Below are positions 54,473-64,000 of a DNA stretch of 64,000 bases, in pieces (within the stretch, counting starts at the first letter, position 1; every line of letters starts with the position of its first letter). Source of the DNA: Branchiostoma floridae (lineage: Eukaryota; Chordata; Leptocardii; Amphioxiformes; Branchiostomatidae); contig NC_049996.1 of NCBI RefSeq assembly GCF_000003815.2, positions 14,932,619 through 14,996,618 of the forward strand, given 5' to 3'. The translations under genes and the position numbers were made by a program. Below the pieces are notes generated by a model that made no database searches, was not told the origin of the DNA, and saw only the letters and a program-made list of their open reading frames with translations.

Positions 54473-57445
54473 ATGTCACATGTAGTACAGCAGGTGGTAG
54501 TTGTTTTCACTATCCTTGTGAGTTGTGCAAGTTTAGAGCCGGCGTGTTTTCCTGGGTGCAAGAACACAAACTTATGGTCATCCTGTATTCCCAATAGTAA
54601 ACCAATCAGCCTGCCCAACCGTCAGGATGACGCCTGTATACTATGCCCCGCGCAGCTACAGCAACAGCCAGTGCTAAACGTAAAGAACTCCTCCCAGCCA
54701 ACCTCACCATGTCTTCCTAACATGGGCCGTGTAGCCGTTCGGGGGTTCTCGTTTGGGATTCTGTCAGTTCAGAAACTACGACCACCACAGCAATCGAAAA
54801 CATCCAACCTTGGTCTGATTCAATGTGGAATCACAGATTTGGAACAGGGTAGTATTTTGGAAAGGTTTCCTGTATTGATAATCCTGCATCTCGACTTCAA
54901 CAACTTAACTCACGTCAAGGGAGCCTGGTTTGACGGTTTGAAGTATCCCGCGCTGTTCCAAACCCTGTCATTGTCACATAACCGCATAAGTAATATGGAT
55001 TCAAAATGCTTCCAAAACCTCACTTCCCTGAGCATACTGAAACTTGACAACAACTTTTTGCAAGTCATACAGCCATATTGGTTTCACAATCTGAAAATGT
55101 TAGGCAGCCTTTCCTTGAGATCTAATTCTATTGAAACCATTCCCCCAAAAGCATTCAAGTCACTGTCATTGCTATCAAACCTAGACTTGAGCAGGAATAT
55201 GTTGACGTGTTTGTCAAGGGAAACTGTAGAGGGGCTAGACAGACTATATTCACTGTCACTGGGTGGGAATAGATTGCTTGCTCTCGATGATTCTGTTAAT
55301 TTGGTAATGAACTGGGAACTGAACTACCGTTATCCTCCATTTGACGGCCAGCTTGTTGCAGTCAGGGTTAACGAAGTGCTTTTCTGTATCACTGAACTTT
55401 ACCAACTGAAGCAATTCTATCATGTCCAGATGCAACATGACATCCGCACACAGGCCGCTCGGCCAAGCGCGAAACCACTTAGTCAATGTACTTATCTTCA
55501 TATTAGACTAGAAGCAGCAAGCGAATTGAAGTACAGTCTGCCACTGGTTATCATATCAGTGAACACGAAATCAGACAAACATGCTACAAACATCGCCCAC
55601 TTGTGCAAACGGGCTTGGGAAGATGTGTCCACTGTAAAGGTAGCCTTGCGGGGAGACACTACTCTGCGGATTGTTCCCATGGGTGTAGACAGGTCCTGCA
55701 GTCCCCAAATTATCGCTATAGTTCTATCAGATGCCATATCTGACGAAAACAACACCAAGCTGTATGCTGGTAGACACAGTGATAATGTCAGTGCCTTTAG
55801 TCATGAAGAAATGAAGAATGTAACATGTTTGGTCAACACCTGGGAGGAGACATACCAACATGTCTTCACCACGCCCTTGTCCAGCACTCCTGATGACACC
55901 GTGTGCGCAGAAAAGACCCAGGCCACAAGGGCCATGTCCAGCACTCCTGATGGTACGGGAGAGGGGATGCCTCTGACCACAAGAGGGCCTGAGATCATGA
56001 CAACAAAATCAACCCTGGACCAGACAGATGCCAGTACAGATGGAACTGTGAAGGAGAAATCCCCACGTCGAGCGATCATCACAATGGTAACGATAGTACT
56101 GGTAGTACTGTTTGTGACGTATGTTATCAGAAGACAGCGCTATTCACGAGGTCACCTAGCAGGAGCCCAAGGCACTGCACCCGATAGGACTGCACAGAGG
56201 TCTTCATCTTCAGGTGATGATCCCCAATACAGCGAAATCCCCGACGAGTACTTCGACCGGCAAAACCCAACAGCTTCGACGACGCGACAGACTGCTAATA
56301 ACTATAATCAGATTCCTGACGAGTACTTCAACTACTACAACACAAGACCAGGTGCAGAAAATCCTTACTGGGAAATTCCAGATGAGTACTACAACCACTA
56401 CAGCACATACCCTCCGAGACGTCGGGTTCCTCAATGTGTGGTGGCCCTTCCTTCATCAACCAGGCTGGGCGGCCAACATCCATCCTACGATACAGCCCCT
56501 CAAGTCTGGAGAGACCCACAGAACTACCAGATACCTGTACGTGGTCGTAACACGAACATCAGATCTCACCACTTGCCCCACTTAGACAACACTGGCCACC
56601 GATACATGGGTTTAGTTGGTAACCACAGATACAGCAGGAGACCCCTATCATACCCTTCGACACTTCGAGTGCCTCAAGACGACATGACCTACTCTGTAAG
56701 ATTTAACACCGCTGCAGCTGAGGTGGTCCTTCCTTCATCAACCAGACTGGGCGGCCAACATCCATCCTACGATACAGCCCCTCAAGCCTGGAGAGACCCA
56801 CAGAACTACCAGATACCTGCCCGTGGTCGTGACACGAACATCAGATCTCACCACTTGTCCCACTCAGACAACAGTGGCCACCGATACATGAGTTTGACTG
56901 GTAACCGTAGATTATCTTACCCTCTGACACTTCGAGTGCCTCAAGACGACAGGGACTACTCTGTAAGATTTAACACCGCTGCAGTTGAGGTGGCCCTTTC
57001 TTCTTCAACCAGGCTGGGCGGCAAACATCCATCCTACGATACAGCCCCTCAAGTCTGGAGAGACCCACAGAACTACCAGATACCTGCACGTGGCCGTCAG
57101 ACTAACATCAGATCACACGGCATGCCCCAAACAGACAACAGTGGCCACCGATACATGGGTTTGACTCGTAACTGTAGATCATCTTACCCTCTGACACTTC
57201 GAGTGCCTCAAGACGACATGGACTACTCAGTAACATTTAACACCGCTGCAGCTGAGGTGTCCCTTCCTTCTTCAACCAGGCTGGGCGACAAACATCCATC
57301 CTACGATACAGCCCCTCAAGTCTGGAGAGACCCACAGAACTACCAGATACCTGCACGTGGCCGTCGGATTAACATCAGATCACATCGAGCGCCTGTAGCA
57401 CGCAGTAGTAGTGTGCCCCGATACATGACTTTGACTGGTAACTAA
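54473..57445 (+). CDS. LRR transmembrane receptor, tyrosine-rich repeat tail
   Basis: 990 residues from a single exon that begins at 54358. Residues 1-20 are a signal peptide, followed by a Cys-containing N-terminal region. About five or six LRRs span about 130-275 (LSLSHNRISNM, LKLDNNFLQVI, LSLRSNSIETI, LDLSRNMLTCL, LSLGGNRLLAL). A non-LRR ectodomain follows, then a Thr/Ser-rich stalk (466-530) and one membrane helix (534-552, then RRQR). The cytoplasmic tail has three IPDEY[FY] motifs (588, 613, 634) and then four tandem repeats of about 91-94 residues (656, 750, 841, 932; the last partial). Each repeat has HPSYDTAP, NYQIP, a RYMxL site (YMGL, YMSL, YMTL) and, in the first three, an FNTAA end. 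This suggests a surface receptor signalling through tyrosine phosphorylation; ligand and pathway unknown. No TIR, kinase or death domain. Possible poly(A) signal AATAAA at 59416. Confidence 0.88.
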   Translation: MSHVVQQVVVVFTILVSCASLEPACFPGCKNTNLWSSCIPNSKPISLPNRQDDACILCPAQLQQQPVLNVKNSSQPTSPCLPNMGRVAVRGFSFGILSVQKLRPPQQSKTSNLGLIQCGITDLEQGSILERFPVLIILHLDFNNLTHVKGAWFDGLKYPALFQTLSLSHNRISNMDSKCFQNLTSLSILKLDNNFLQVIQPYWFHNLKMLGSLSLRSNSIETIPPKAFKSLSLLSNLDLSRNMLTCLSRETVEGLDRLYSLSLGGNRLLALDDSVNLVMNWELNYRYPPFDGQLVAVRVNEVLFCITELYQLKQFYHVQMQHDIRTQAARPSAKPLSQCTYLHIRLEAASELKYSLPLVIISVNTKSDKHATNIAHLCKRAWEDVSTVKVALRGDTTLRIVPMGVDRSCSPQIIAIVLSDAISDENNTKLYAGRHSDNVSAFSHEEMKNVTCLVNTWEETYQHVFTTPLSSTPDDTVCAEKTQATRAMSSTPDGTGEGMPLTTRGPEIMTTKSTLDQTDASTDGTVKEKSPRRAIITMVTIVLVVLFVTYVIRRQRYSRGHLAGAQGTAPDRTAQRSSSSGDDPQYSEIPDEYFDRQNPTASTTRQTANNYNQIPDEYFNYYNTRPGAENPYWEIPDEYYNHYSTYPPRRRVPQCVVALPSSTRLGGQHPSYDTAPQVWRDPQNYQIPVRGRNTNIRSHHLPHLDNTGHRYMGLVGNHRYSRRPLSYPSTLRVPQDDMTYSVRFNTAAAEVVLPSSTRLGGQHPSYDTAPQAWRDPQNYQIPARGRDTNIRSHHLSHSDNSGHRYMSLTGNRRLSYPLTLRVPQDDRDYSVRFNTAAVEVALSSSTRLGGKHPSYDTAPQVWRDPQNYQIPARGRQTNIRSHGMPQTDNSGHRYMGLTRNCRSSYPLTLRVPQDDMDYSVTFNTAAAEVSLPSSTRLGDKHPSYDTAPQVWRDPQNYQIPARGRRINIRSHRAPVARSSSVPRYMTLTGN
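56438..57442 (+). repeat. In-frame ~273-282-bp coding repeat, 3.6 units
   Basis: Units begin at about 56438, 56720, 56993 and 57266, always in the same frame. They share long identical stretches such as CATCCATCCTACGATACAGC, implying recent expansion or conversion. Variation concentrates around the SHHLPHLDN segment and between repeats. Confidence 0.9.
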
Positions 57446-57988
57446 AACAAAACAATGGGAGCTGCACAGTTCAAAATGCAGACAGTGCCTCTGTACAACA
57501 AACAATCTCTCTGACCAGTCAATTAGACATCAGTGCTGCGCAAAGTACCAGTCAGTTTACACTCACAGTTAAACCCTCACAAAACAAAAATCCCCTCAAC
57601 ATGCCATGTCAAAAGGGACCAGTGCCATTTTTCAAAGTCACAAGAGTTTTAGGCCAAGTTCACAGGTCCAGAACTCTTGGCATGAACGAACAAAGCTAAG
57701 TTAATGAATGACGAACACAAACATGGCATGTCTTAATCGATAGAACATTTACATATGATCACAGGTCATCCCAGGTCACCAGAACAAGGTTCGGTATGAC
57801 CACAGGTCATCTCAGGTCACCAGAACTAGATACCTTCCCGACACGACACTGGTTTAACCCTCCCCTTGCTGCCTAACCCCAGAACCAACACAAATCTGTG
57901 CCAAGCGGCCACCTTAGCTAGCCGGAGGTTAACTTCCTATGTTTCACTTCATGCTGAGGAAACGAAGTTGAAAAGTTATAAATTCTGA
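57446..57988. other. Probable 3' untranslated sequence of the LRR gene
   Basis: No frame. CAGGTCATCCCAGGTCACCAGAAC-type words repeat at about 57761 and 57806. The transcript end is unknown. Confidence 0.4.
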
Positions 57989-58450
57989 CCCCTTACCATG
58001 TTCTATGAGTGTTACCCAAGGGGTTTTGGTCACAGACAGCAAGCTTTTATCACTAAAGGTTCAAGTGATTCTTATTCAATTTTACCCCTTCTTTTATTAC
58101 TGAAGATGCTAGCTGCATTTCGTTGGACTACCTTATCTGTACAACCAACAATATTAATGCCCCTCAGGCCTAACCCCTGGCTGCTGCTGCGTTGTCATAA
58201 GTTGTAGCAATTCTTCCCCCTTACCATGTTGTGCGAATGCTACCCGAGGAGTTTTGACGGACACAGAGAGCAAGCTTTCACACCAAAGGTTCAAGTGATT
58301 CTCATTCAAATTTTGCCCCTTCCTTTATTACTGAAGACGCTGGCTGCACTTCATTCGCCTGTCTTATCTGTACAACCAACAATATTAATGCCCCCCATGT
58401 CTAACCCCTGGCTGCTGCTGCGTGAAAAACAAAGAAATCATAAGCTGTAG
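57989..58450. repeat. Tandem duplication, 228-bp period
   Basis: The block CCCCTTACCATGTT ... CAATATTAATGCCCC ... CCCTGGCTGCTGCTGCG occurs twice (from about 57989 and 58217). Both copies keep an open frame of 69-74 codons with similar peptides (ending NPWLLLR). No gene context is seen, so these frames are probably incidental. Confidence 0.8.
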
Positions 58451-58998
58451 TAATTGCTCCTAACATTAGCTGTGAAATCAAAATAGACAAAGTTATTCTT
58501 GTACCCAGGAAATATGGAAGGATGTGGATTGGTCTCTTGCTGAAGACATTTTTGTCTAATGATGTTAAGCGTAAGAGAAAGAGTTATATTACGAGTATAA
58601 CAGGGATGAGGTCCAATAACTGTAGTTTCGTAAAGGAAAATTCATGCCTTAGATGGATGTCATAGAATCTTGTAATTTGTATTTGAAACGTGTAATTTGT
58701 AACTTAACCATTCTAGAGTCTGTTGCATTTCAAATATGGTCTGTGATTCATACAGAAATGTTTACAAATATTTTGTCCTGTCAAAGTTGCCATCATCATC
58801 ATTACCCCTGGAGCGTGGCTTAAACAAAGATAAATGTACAAACATATTTCCAAATATTCTTGACATCAAATGTATACTTAATGGAAAATCCGTCAGTTTG
58901 TTTAGTATAGAAGTGTTGGAAAGGCATTATACATCACAAAATACAAATGACAAAGTGGTTCCACTTTTGCGGTGTTGCCAAAATAGACGAAACTAATA

Positions 58999-59174
58999 CA
59001 GTTGAAGCCAGTTAATTGCACAAAGGATAATCGCACACTTCTGTTAACTGCACGAAATCCTCAAATCCCATGGTGGGGAGGTCCAGCTTGATAACTTCGC
59101 TTTGTTGCAACATTCTGATAATTGCACGAAATGCACTGGCAAATGGGGTGTGCAATATTAAGCGACTTTTACTG
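58999..59174. mobile_element. Second, diverged copy of the TA-flanked MITE
   Basis: Starts CAGTTGAAGCCAGTTAATTG after TA and is similar throughout to 2085-2258, including the CCCATGGTGGGGAGGTCC block. The right end is degraded. Confidence 0.6.
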
Positions 59175-59576
59175 TTACAGTATCACCTTTAATTATACAA
59201 TGTACAAGGATTTAATCTGTGCACGACTCGATATACGACCGAAATCTGTAACTTGGCCATTATCATGGCTGTTGCTCCTTTAAACTATACTGAGTCCTAA
59301 AGCCATTAATTGCCAAAGATGAGACCACAATAGAAAGTGTTCAAGCCGTCAAGGCTTCGATTCTCACGGCCATTGTGATCTGTACTACTGTGATTCTCGT
59401 GTGACGTGTGTGGCTAATAAAGTACACATATAGAAATCACGTTAATGTTCTTGTTTTTTCCTACGTATCAATTACTAAACATCGTTTAACACTGGCCTCA
59501 TTACTATGAATCAATCATAAATTGCTCGAAAACGATTTTGTGGGCATGGAAAATGCTTCTTAAGAAGGATCCCACA

Positions 59577-59593
59577 TTCAGCACCAAGGACAG
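59577..59593 (+). promoter_or_regulatory. Third RE1/NRSE-like 17-mer
   Basis: TTCAGCACCAAGGACAG, identical to 4064-4080, here outside a recognisable inverted repeat and about 2.1 kb 3' of the LRR stop. Confidence 0.35.
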
Positions 59594-59599
59594 GCAAAG

Positions 59600-59970
59600 T
59601 AGTGAACACATCGGCCTTCTCTCCTGGCTGGTCCGCTGTACAAGATGGCTGCAGAGTTGAATAATGGTGTATTGATAGGAGTAATACCAGAGATGGAAAC
59701 AAACCTTTTGAAGTATTTTTATTCTTTAGAAAACAGTTACTGTTTAATTAACAGTTTGTCAATGAATATACTGTATATATAACTGGGCGAAACTATGAGC
59801 TTTACGTCCTATTCAAGAAGATATCCCCAGCAAACCCGGGTACTCATTTTCACCTGAGTCGAGTAAGGTAATAGGTGTTAAATTTAAACAGCTAGCTTTT
59901 AACGTGGACAAGATTGCACAAAAATAATAAGTTATTTTGTGACAGTTTAATTGATATAGACCAATACCCA
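59600..59970. other. No gene recognised
   Basis: AT-rich intergenic sequence without supported structure. Confidence 0.4.
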
Positions 59971-60200
59971 TGCAGTGGCCAAGTGGGTAGAGTGTTGCAG
60001 TCAGTAGGTTGTGTGTTTAATCCCCAGCCGAGGTTATCTCCAAGCAGATCCTACAATGGCATAAGATAGTATCAAACTGGCCAAGAAGTGTTGTCAGCCA
60101 AGAGGTGTCCATTCGCCATACTGCTAAACCGGCTTCACTCCTCTGCCAGCTTTTAATACTACCTTATGCTACCAAAGGATCTGCTTGGAGATTACAGCTG
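59971..60200 (+). repeat. tRNA-derived SINE with fold-back body
   Basis: The head has a Pol III A box (TGGCCAAGTGGGTAGAG) and a B-box-like GTGTTTAATCC. The body is an imperfect inverted repeat (CCAAGCAGATCCTAC ... GGATCTGCTTGG). The tRNA part is too degenerate for a functional tRNA. Confidence 0.55.
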
Positions 60201-60470
60201 AGGCAAACTTAAGACTCCAGCTGCAAGAATGAAGTTTTGTCTGCTTAGCACTGAAAATTTGACATTAACTATGGTAGTTAACCACACACCAATAGTACTA
60301 GCTCCTTGCTGTAGTGACTGTACAAAGCTGTGTGGCCCAGGGCTACTGAAACAGAGATGGGCACCGCCCGATACACCTTCTGGTGTGGGAAGGACTTAAA
60401 GTTAAACTTAACTTTGCGAAAGCATAAGGAAAAGAATGTCCTAGACCCCAAAGGAATTGATCCCAACAGC

Positions 60471-60604
60471 ACACCAAAAAGTAGTTACTCAAGCAATTGG
60501 ATACGGTTTTGGAAAACCATAGCCAGTTTCCAAAACCATATCCAGTTGCTTGAGTAACTACTTTATGGCGTATCTTATTACCTGGATGTCTAACCTACAT
60601 CGAC
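60471..60604. mobile_element. MITE with 86-bp hairpin, family of 27886-28030
   Basis: 60478-60563 is a near-perfect palindrome (AAAGTAGTTACTCAAGCAA / mirrored), followed by the shared tail TATCTTATTACCTGGATGTC. Target duplication not resolved. Confidence 0.75.
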
Positions 60605-62169
60605 GAATCACACCAGTATACTTGTATGTTGTAGTTTATTAAGCATGAAATCATGTAAAGCTGGCAGTTGAGACTGCTGCAATCCTTTATACAATACACA
60701 GGCATAACTGTGGTTTATGTCACATGATTAGCACACTGAGAAACGCCTTGCAATCAAACAGCGCTCACTACTCTTAAGCTACAACAGCAAGAACAGTAAA
60801 ATCAAGACGTCTTACAAAATATAACCTATGGTATAATAATAAAATAAATTGGAAGTTGTGTCTATATAAATATTAAGTGTGATCTATATACGTAATTACA
60901 AGAAAGTTCAGCATCACCGTCGTGACGTCATCTTTTTAGAACTTTCGCTTTTTGATTGTTTTGTGCACTTTCGTCACAATGAAATTTCCGACTGGTTATC
61001 TGAGGATAAATATCTTATATCCTGTTTCCTTGTATTCTACACTTCTAGAGATACTGAACACAACAGGCATAATTTTTTTTCACTGTGAATAATATCGGGA
61101 TAATGATTTTTTTAGGTTAAACGTAATAATTTCATCATTTTGCACTACATTTGATAGCGCATCGTAGAAGGTCAAAAAACCATATGATCGTATGTAAATA
61201 CTATGGTACTAGCATATCATAACTTCCTTATTGCAGATACAACTCTTTTACAATAAATACAGTTATCAAGTACAATAGAGCATGAGAGAAAGACTGCTAC
61301 AAAGATGTAGTGAACGGACTTTCCCTCCCCCCAGAGAAAGAGACAAACCAGCAATGATTGTTATTGCAACAGCCAAAACGTCATGTTTCGGCTCTCCTCC
61401 GTCGAAAAATAGCGTGCTTTCTACAGCACAGAAGGGCTGCGTCCAAAAAAGGCAAGAAACAGCATCTAAACAACATCAGTTAAGTAATCCAAGCACGAAT
61501 TCTCTGCTGGCTTCACTCCAATTTCCCTGATGAATTTTTTTTTGTCAACGCCTCTCTTCTTTACGTACAGTTCATTCCGTATCCACCTCCGTCGTCCCTT
61601 TCCTTCCCTCCAGGACACAAGGGAGACTGTCCTCTCGTAACTCTTGCAGAAATCCGTCAAGTTTCCGATTCTTGCACATCACCCATACCCGTACAGTAGG
61701 ATAAATACAGGCAACATCTCCGTCTCTCATGCTCCCTCCATTGTCGCACATCCTCCGTATTTTATACTCGTCTGAGTCCCCCGTTCGCAGAGCGCGCTCC
61801 GGTATAGGCACGTTGAAAAGTGGGTACATTGTCGGTACCAATCTTTGTGGAAAGGTTGGTATATATATATATATATATACATTTACATTGTTTCTTGCAT
61901 CTAGACTCTTTTTTTTTTTTCGTCTATTTTTACATGTACATGTCCCAACTGATCATGACAGCTACAATTGCTTTTCTTGCATGCAGGTCTCTCGTGGGGA
62001 AAAGCTGCACTTTTTTTCCTGACAAACCTCAGGCTCTCCATCATATGTATACCTCCTCACTGACTAACTCTATTCCATCTCCATCCTGCCCCTCCCCAAG
62101 TCCACCACTTGGCATCACCCAACACATTGACTTGGCACTACCTATTCCCACGCGGGGGTGGGGCAGGGT
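60605..62169. other. Tensin 3' flank / 3' UTR and intergenic
   Basis: Contains a (TA)n stretch (61859-61880) and overlapping minus-strand frames at 61466-61841 with mixed composition but no recognisable family. No clear minus-strand AATAAA is seen just after the tensin stop; the nearest noted is near 60640. The tensin transcript end is therefore undetermined. Confidence 0.4.
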
Positions 62170-62347
62170 CTATATCGACTGTATACTTTGCTGACTTCCT
62201 CCCGATTCTCTTCTGTGGCTGCCGATCATGACTTTACTGACAAAATTGACGATGGCGGAGGCTGGCTGGTCGGGGTCCAACTCTGCAAACAAGTGGCAGG
62301 CATTGTCCACGCTGCTCCCCACTTTCCTCGCCACGAAACCAAAACAT
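62170..62347 (-). CDS. TNS: Tensin, last coding exon (PTB domain C-terminal part)
   Basis: Minus strand, acceptor TTTTGCTGCAG, 178 nt to TAG at 62170-62172. The peptide [20 protein letters not shown] followed by [20 protein letters not shown] is the highly conserved end of the tensin PTB domain (vertebrate tensins have [39 protein letters not shown]). A short polar tail ([12 protein letters not shown]) follows. Tensins link integrin tails and actin at focal adhesions; the PTB binds NPxY motifs of beta integrins. The exon joins 62919-63026 in phase (AA|A gives Lys). The rest of the gene lies beyond the right edge or in unseen exons. Which tensin paralogue cannot be told; a lancelet is expected to have one. 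Confidence 0.93.
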
Positions 62348-62830
62348 CTGCAGCAAAAGAACAAGGAAATTACATTATAAAACAATTCTTTTTGAACACA
62401 CAGAGAAGTCTTCTTAGAGCAGTATACATACATTATATCTGCACCTATTTTCTTTTTGTGGAGTTTTAAAGTTATGCTATGTTATTACTTTCCTTGCCAC
62501 AAGACCGAAACATCTGCAACTATAGAACAAGGAAATCAAGTAACTTACAAAATGATTCTTTTCGAACACACTGAGAAGACTCCTTAGAGCAGTATACATA
62601 CATTATATCTGCACCTATTTTCTTTTTGTGGAGTTTTACATTTATGCTATATATGTTATTACTTTCCTCATAACAAAACCGAAACATCTGCAACTGCATG
62701 TATACAACAAGGAAATCACGTAACTAACAAAATGATTCTTTTCGAACGAGAGGTCTTCTTAGAGTAGCAAACTATAGCCAAATACATATTTCTTTTGGCA
62801 GGATTTTAAATTTATGCTATGTTAAACTCA
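62324..62830. repeat. Triplicated ~170-bp segment: exon start plus intron
   Basis: Three tandem units start at about 62324, 62493 and 62666. Each holds the first ~25 nt of the tensin last exon, its acceptor and about 145 nt of upstream intron (ACATACATTATATCTGCACC block in two). Units two and three read CFGLVARK and CFGFVMRK and then run into gtaata, a donor-like sequence. Confidence 0.85.
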
Positions 62831-62918
62831 ACAGTTTCAAGTGAAACACTAGTTAACTAGGAAATACACACATTTTGTCAAACACAAAGAAGATGTGGAA
62901 GAACAAATATAAATTTAC

Positions 62919-63026
62919 TTTGCGCTCAGGGTGGAGCTCTGTCCTGTGTGTTTCCATCTCCTGTCTTCTGGGTCCATCCCACAGTAGGTCACCGAGTTCA
63001 CAGGGTAGTGTCGTCTGAAGAAGATC
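62919..63026 (-). CDS. TNS: Tensin, penultimate coding exon (PTB domain)
   Basis: 108 nt between acceptor CCCTCCCCAG and donor GCAAA|gtaaat, phase 2 in and 2 out. It reads [20 protein letters not shown] and continues DRRWKHTGQSSTLSAK. This matches the tensin PTB strand series ([20 protein letters not shown] type) directly before FGFVARK in the next exon. The preceding exon, expected to encode a VSAQGITLTD-like strand, was not found up to 64000, so the upstream intron exceeds 970 bp. Confidence 0.93.
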
Positions 63027-63338
63027 CTGGGGAGGGGGGCGGGATTTCACATGAGTTAATGTTTTGTGATTACTTCAATGGCAAGAACTCTTATCAAATA
63101 AGGCCTCAAAAATCAAATTGGTTGGTGCTTGGACTTGCAAATGCAAACCTGAAAAAAAATATAAAAAAACAGTCTGGCTGGAAAGTTTGTACCTTAGTAC
63201 ACTGAGTTTTGGGAAGTGAATATAAAGTTTGGACAGCTTATGCACATTTTGCCATCAATCTAACCTTGTTTATACCGTTTCATCATGATGTGTACTTTTA
63301 AGGGCAAAAAATGTAACATGTATAATGTATATACATGT

Positions 63339-63530
63339 ACACCAAATAGCATTTAGTCAAGCAACTGGATATGATTTTGTAAATAGTCAGATGTTTCAAA
63401 TCTTCAGTGTCATTTACAAAAGATAAAGGATGTTATCTGAAACGTCGGGCTATTTACAAAATCATATCCAGTTGCTCGAGTAATTGCTGTTTGGCATATC
63501 TTATTACCTGGAAGCCTAACCTTCATGGAC
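63339..63530. mobile_element. MITE, third copy, in a tensin intron
   Basis: Hairpin arms GCAACTGGATATGATTTTGT (63361) and mirror (63451-63475), with the shared tail CATATCTTATTACCTGG. Boundaries are inferred from the 27886 copy. Confidence 0.75.
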
Positions 63531-63652
63531 GTACAATGTATATATTTGTGTAAGATTACTTTGACAAGAAACTACAAAGCTGTACTTCTCTGCAATGTGC
63601 TCCAACGAGTCATACAGATATAAGTGAGGTGAGGTGAGTACCTCAACACAAT

Positions 63653-63962
63653 TAACCTGGAATCCAGTCTAGTTGTGGCACGGCCTACCGTAGTTAGTAT
63701 AGACTCTCTACGGGGTCAGTGCAGCTCTAAGCCGCCGGTGTAATCATTCACACCCGGTAGGACTTTGCCCAGTGGAAGTTAATTAATAGGCCACAACTGC
63801 TGGCCGGCAATTAACTCCCACTGGGCCAAGTCTAACTGCGTGAAAATCCTACCGGGTGTGAATGATTACCCCAGCGGCTGAGAGCTACACTGGCCCCGTA
63901 GAGAACCTAAACTAACTACGGTAACGTTAGGCCGAGCCAGTAGTAGACTGGATTCCAGGTTA
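63653..63962. mobile_element. 310-bp fold-back element with 9-bp target duplication
   Basis: Begins TAACCTGGAATCCAGTCTA and ends with the reverse complement. Arms of about 130-150 bp pair (CTCTACGGGG, GTAATCATTCACACCCGGTA). CAACACAAT is duplicated exactly at 63644-63652 and 63963-63971. Long inverted repeats plus a 9-bp duplication fit Mutator-like (MULE) elements. Confidence 0.85.
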
Positions 63963-64000
63963 CAACACAATGTGCATGTTGTAAGAAGTGGATGACGATA

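Noticed and set aside
56168-57445. Canonical ITAM or ITIM in the LRR receptor tail
   Set aside because: YxxI/L motifs are present, but paired spacing is about 25 residues rather than 6-12 and the -2 position is Gln or His instead of a hydrophobic residue or Ser.
61466-61841. Overlapping minus-strand frames of 64 and 89 codons
   Set aside because: Mixed, protein-like composition, but no recognised family and no paired splice sites; they lie after the tensin stop and may be 3' UTR.

Overview
The window looks like nuclear DNA of a lancelet-like marine invertebrate (cephalochordate, Branchiostoma type). This rests on a tensin gene with ordinary spliceosomal introns, an intron-poor leucine-rich-repeat (LRR) receptor with a repetitive tyrosine-rich tail, CR1/L2-group non-LTR retrotransposons, tRNA-derived SINE fragments and very dense fold-back elements. 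The species call is inference; no search was run. Three N runs (3338-3455, 37788-37887, 46827-46926) are assembly gaps.

Layout. 1-9.4 kb: DNA-transposon-like elements with terminal inverted repeats, palindromes, a CA microsatellite and a few weak candidate exons. 9.4-38.6 kb: one large higher-order tandem array. Units of about 5 kb alternate between an A type and a B type (A at 10.8, 20.8 and 31.1 kb; B at 16.2 and 26.2 kb), giving a dimer of about 10 kb, with diverged relatives at both edges. Each unit holds nested arrays of about 68, 107 and 175 bp, plus short modules (45 nt and 33 nt) with good minus-strand splice sites and matching reading phase. 39-41 kb: a 77-nt candidate exon, 210-220 bp tandem repeats and two duplicated start-exon candidates, all on the minus strand, which could be the 5' end of a transcript running into the array. 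41.4-43.2 kb: a 5'-truncated retrotransposon copy.

44.5-59.4 kb: the clearest gene. A 990-residue LRR transmembrane protein is encoded in one exon (54473-57445, plus strand). It is probably preceded by two 5' untranslated exons (ending 44725; 45729-45822). The last intron carries a full-length 6.4 kb non-LTR retrotransposon on the opposite strand (46126-52517; ORF1 coiled coil plus SGNH esterase, ORF2 endonuclease plus reverse transcriptase, TCATA target duplication).

59-64 kb: repeats, then the last two exons of a tensin gene on the minus strand (62170-62347 and 62919-63026), encoding the end of its PTB domain. The start of the last exon has been copied twice more, in tandem, into the last intron. 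The window closes with a 310-bp fold-back element flanked by a perfect 9-bp direct repeat.

Most small open frames in this AT-rich, repeat-rich window are not genes. The array is the most unusual structure. Whether it is a transcribed exon-repeat gene, its relic or plain satellite DNA cannot be settled from sequence alone.
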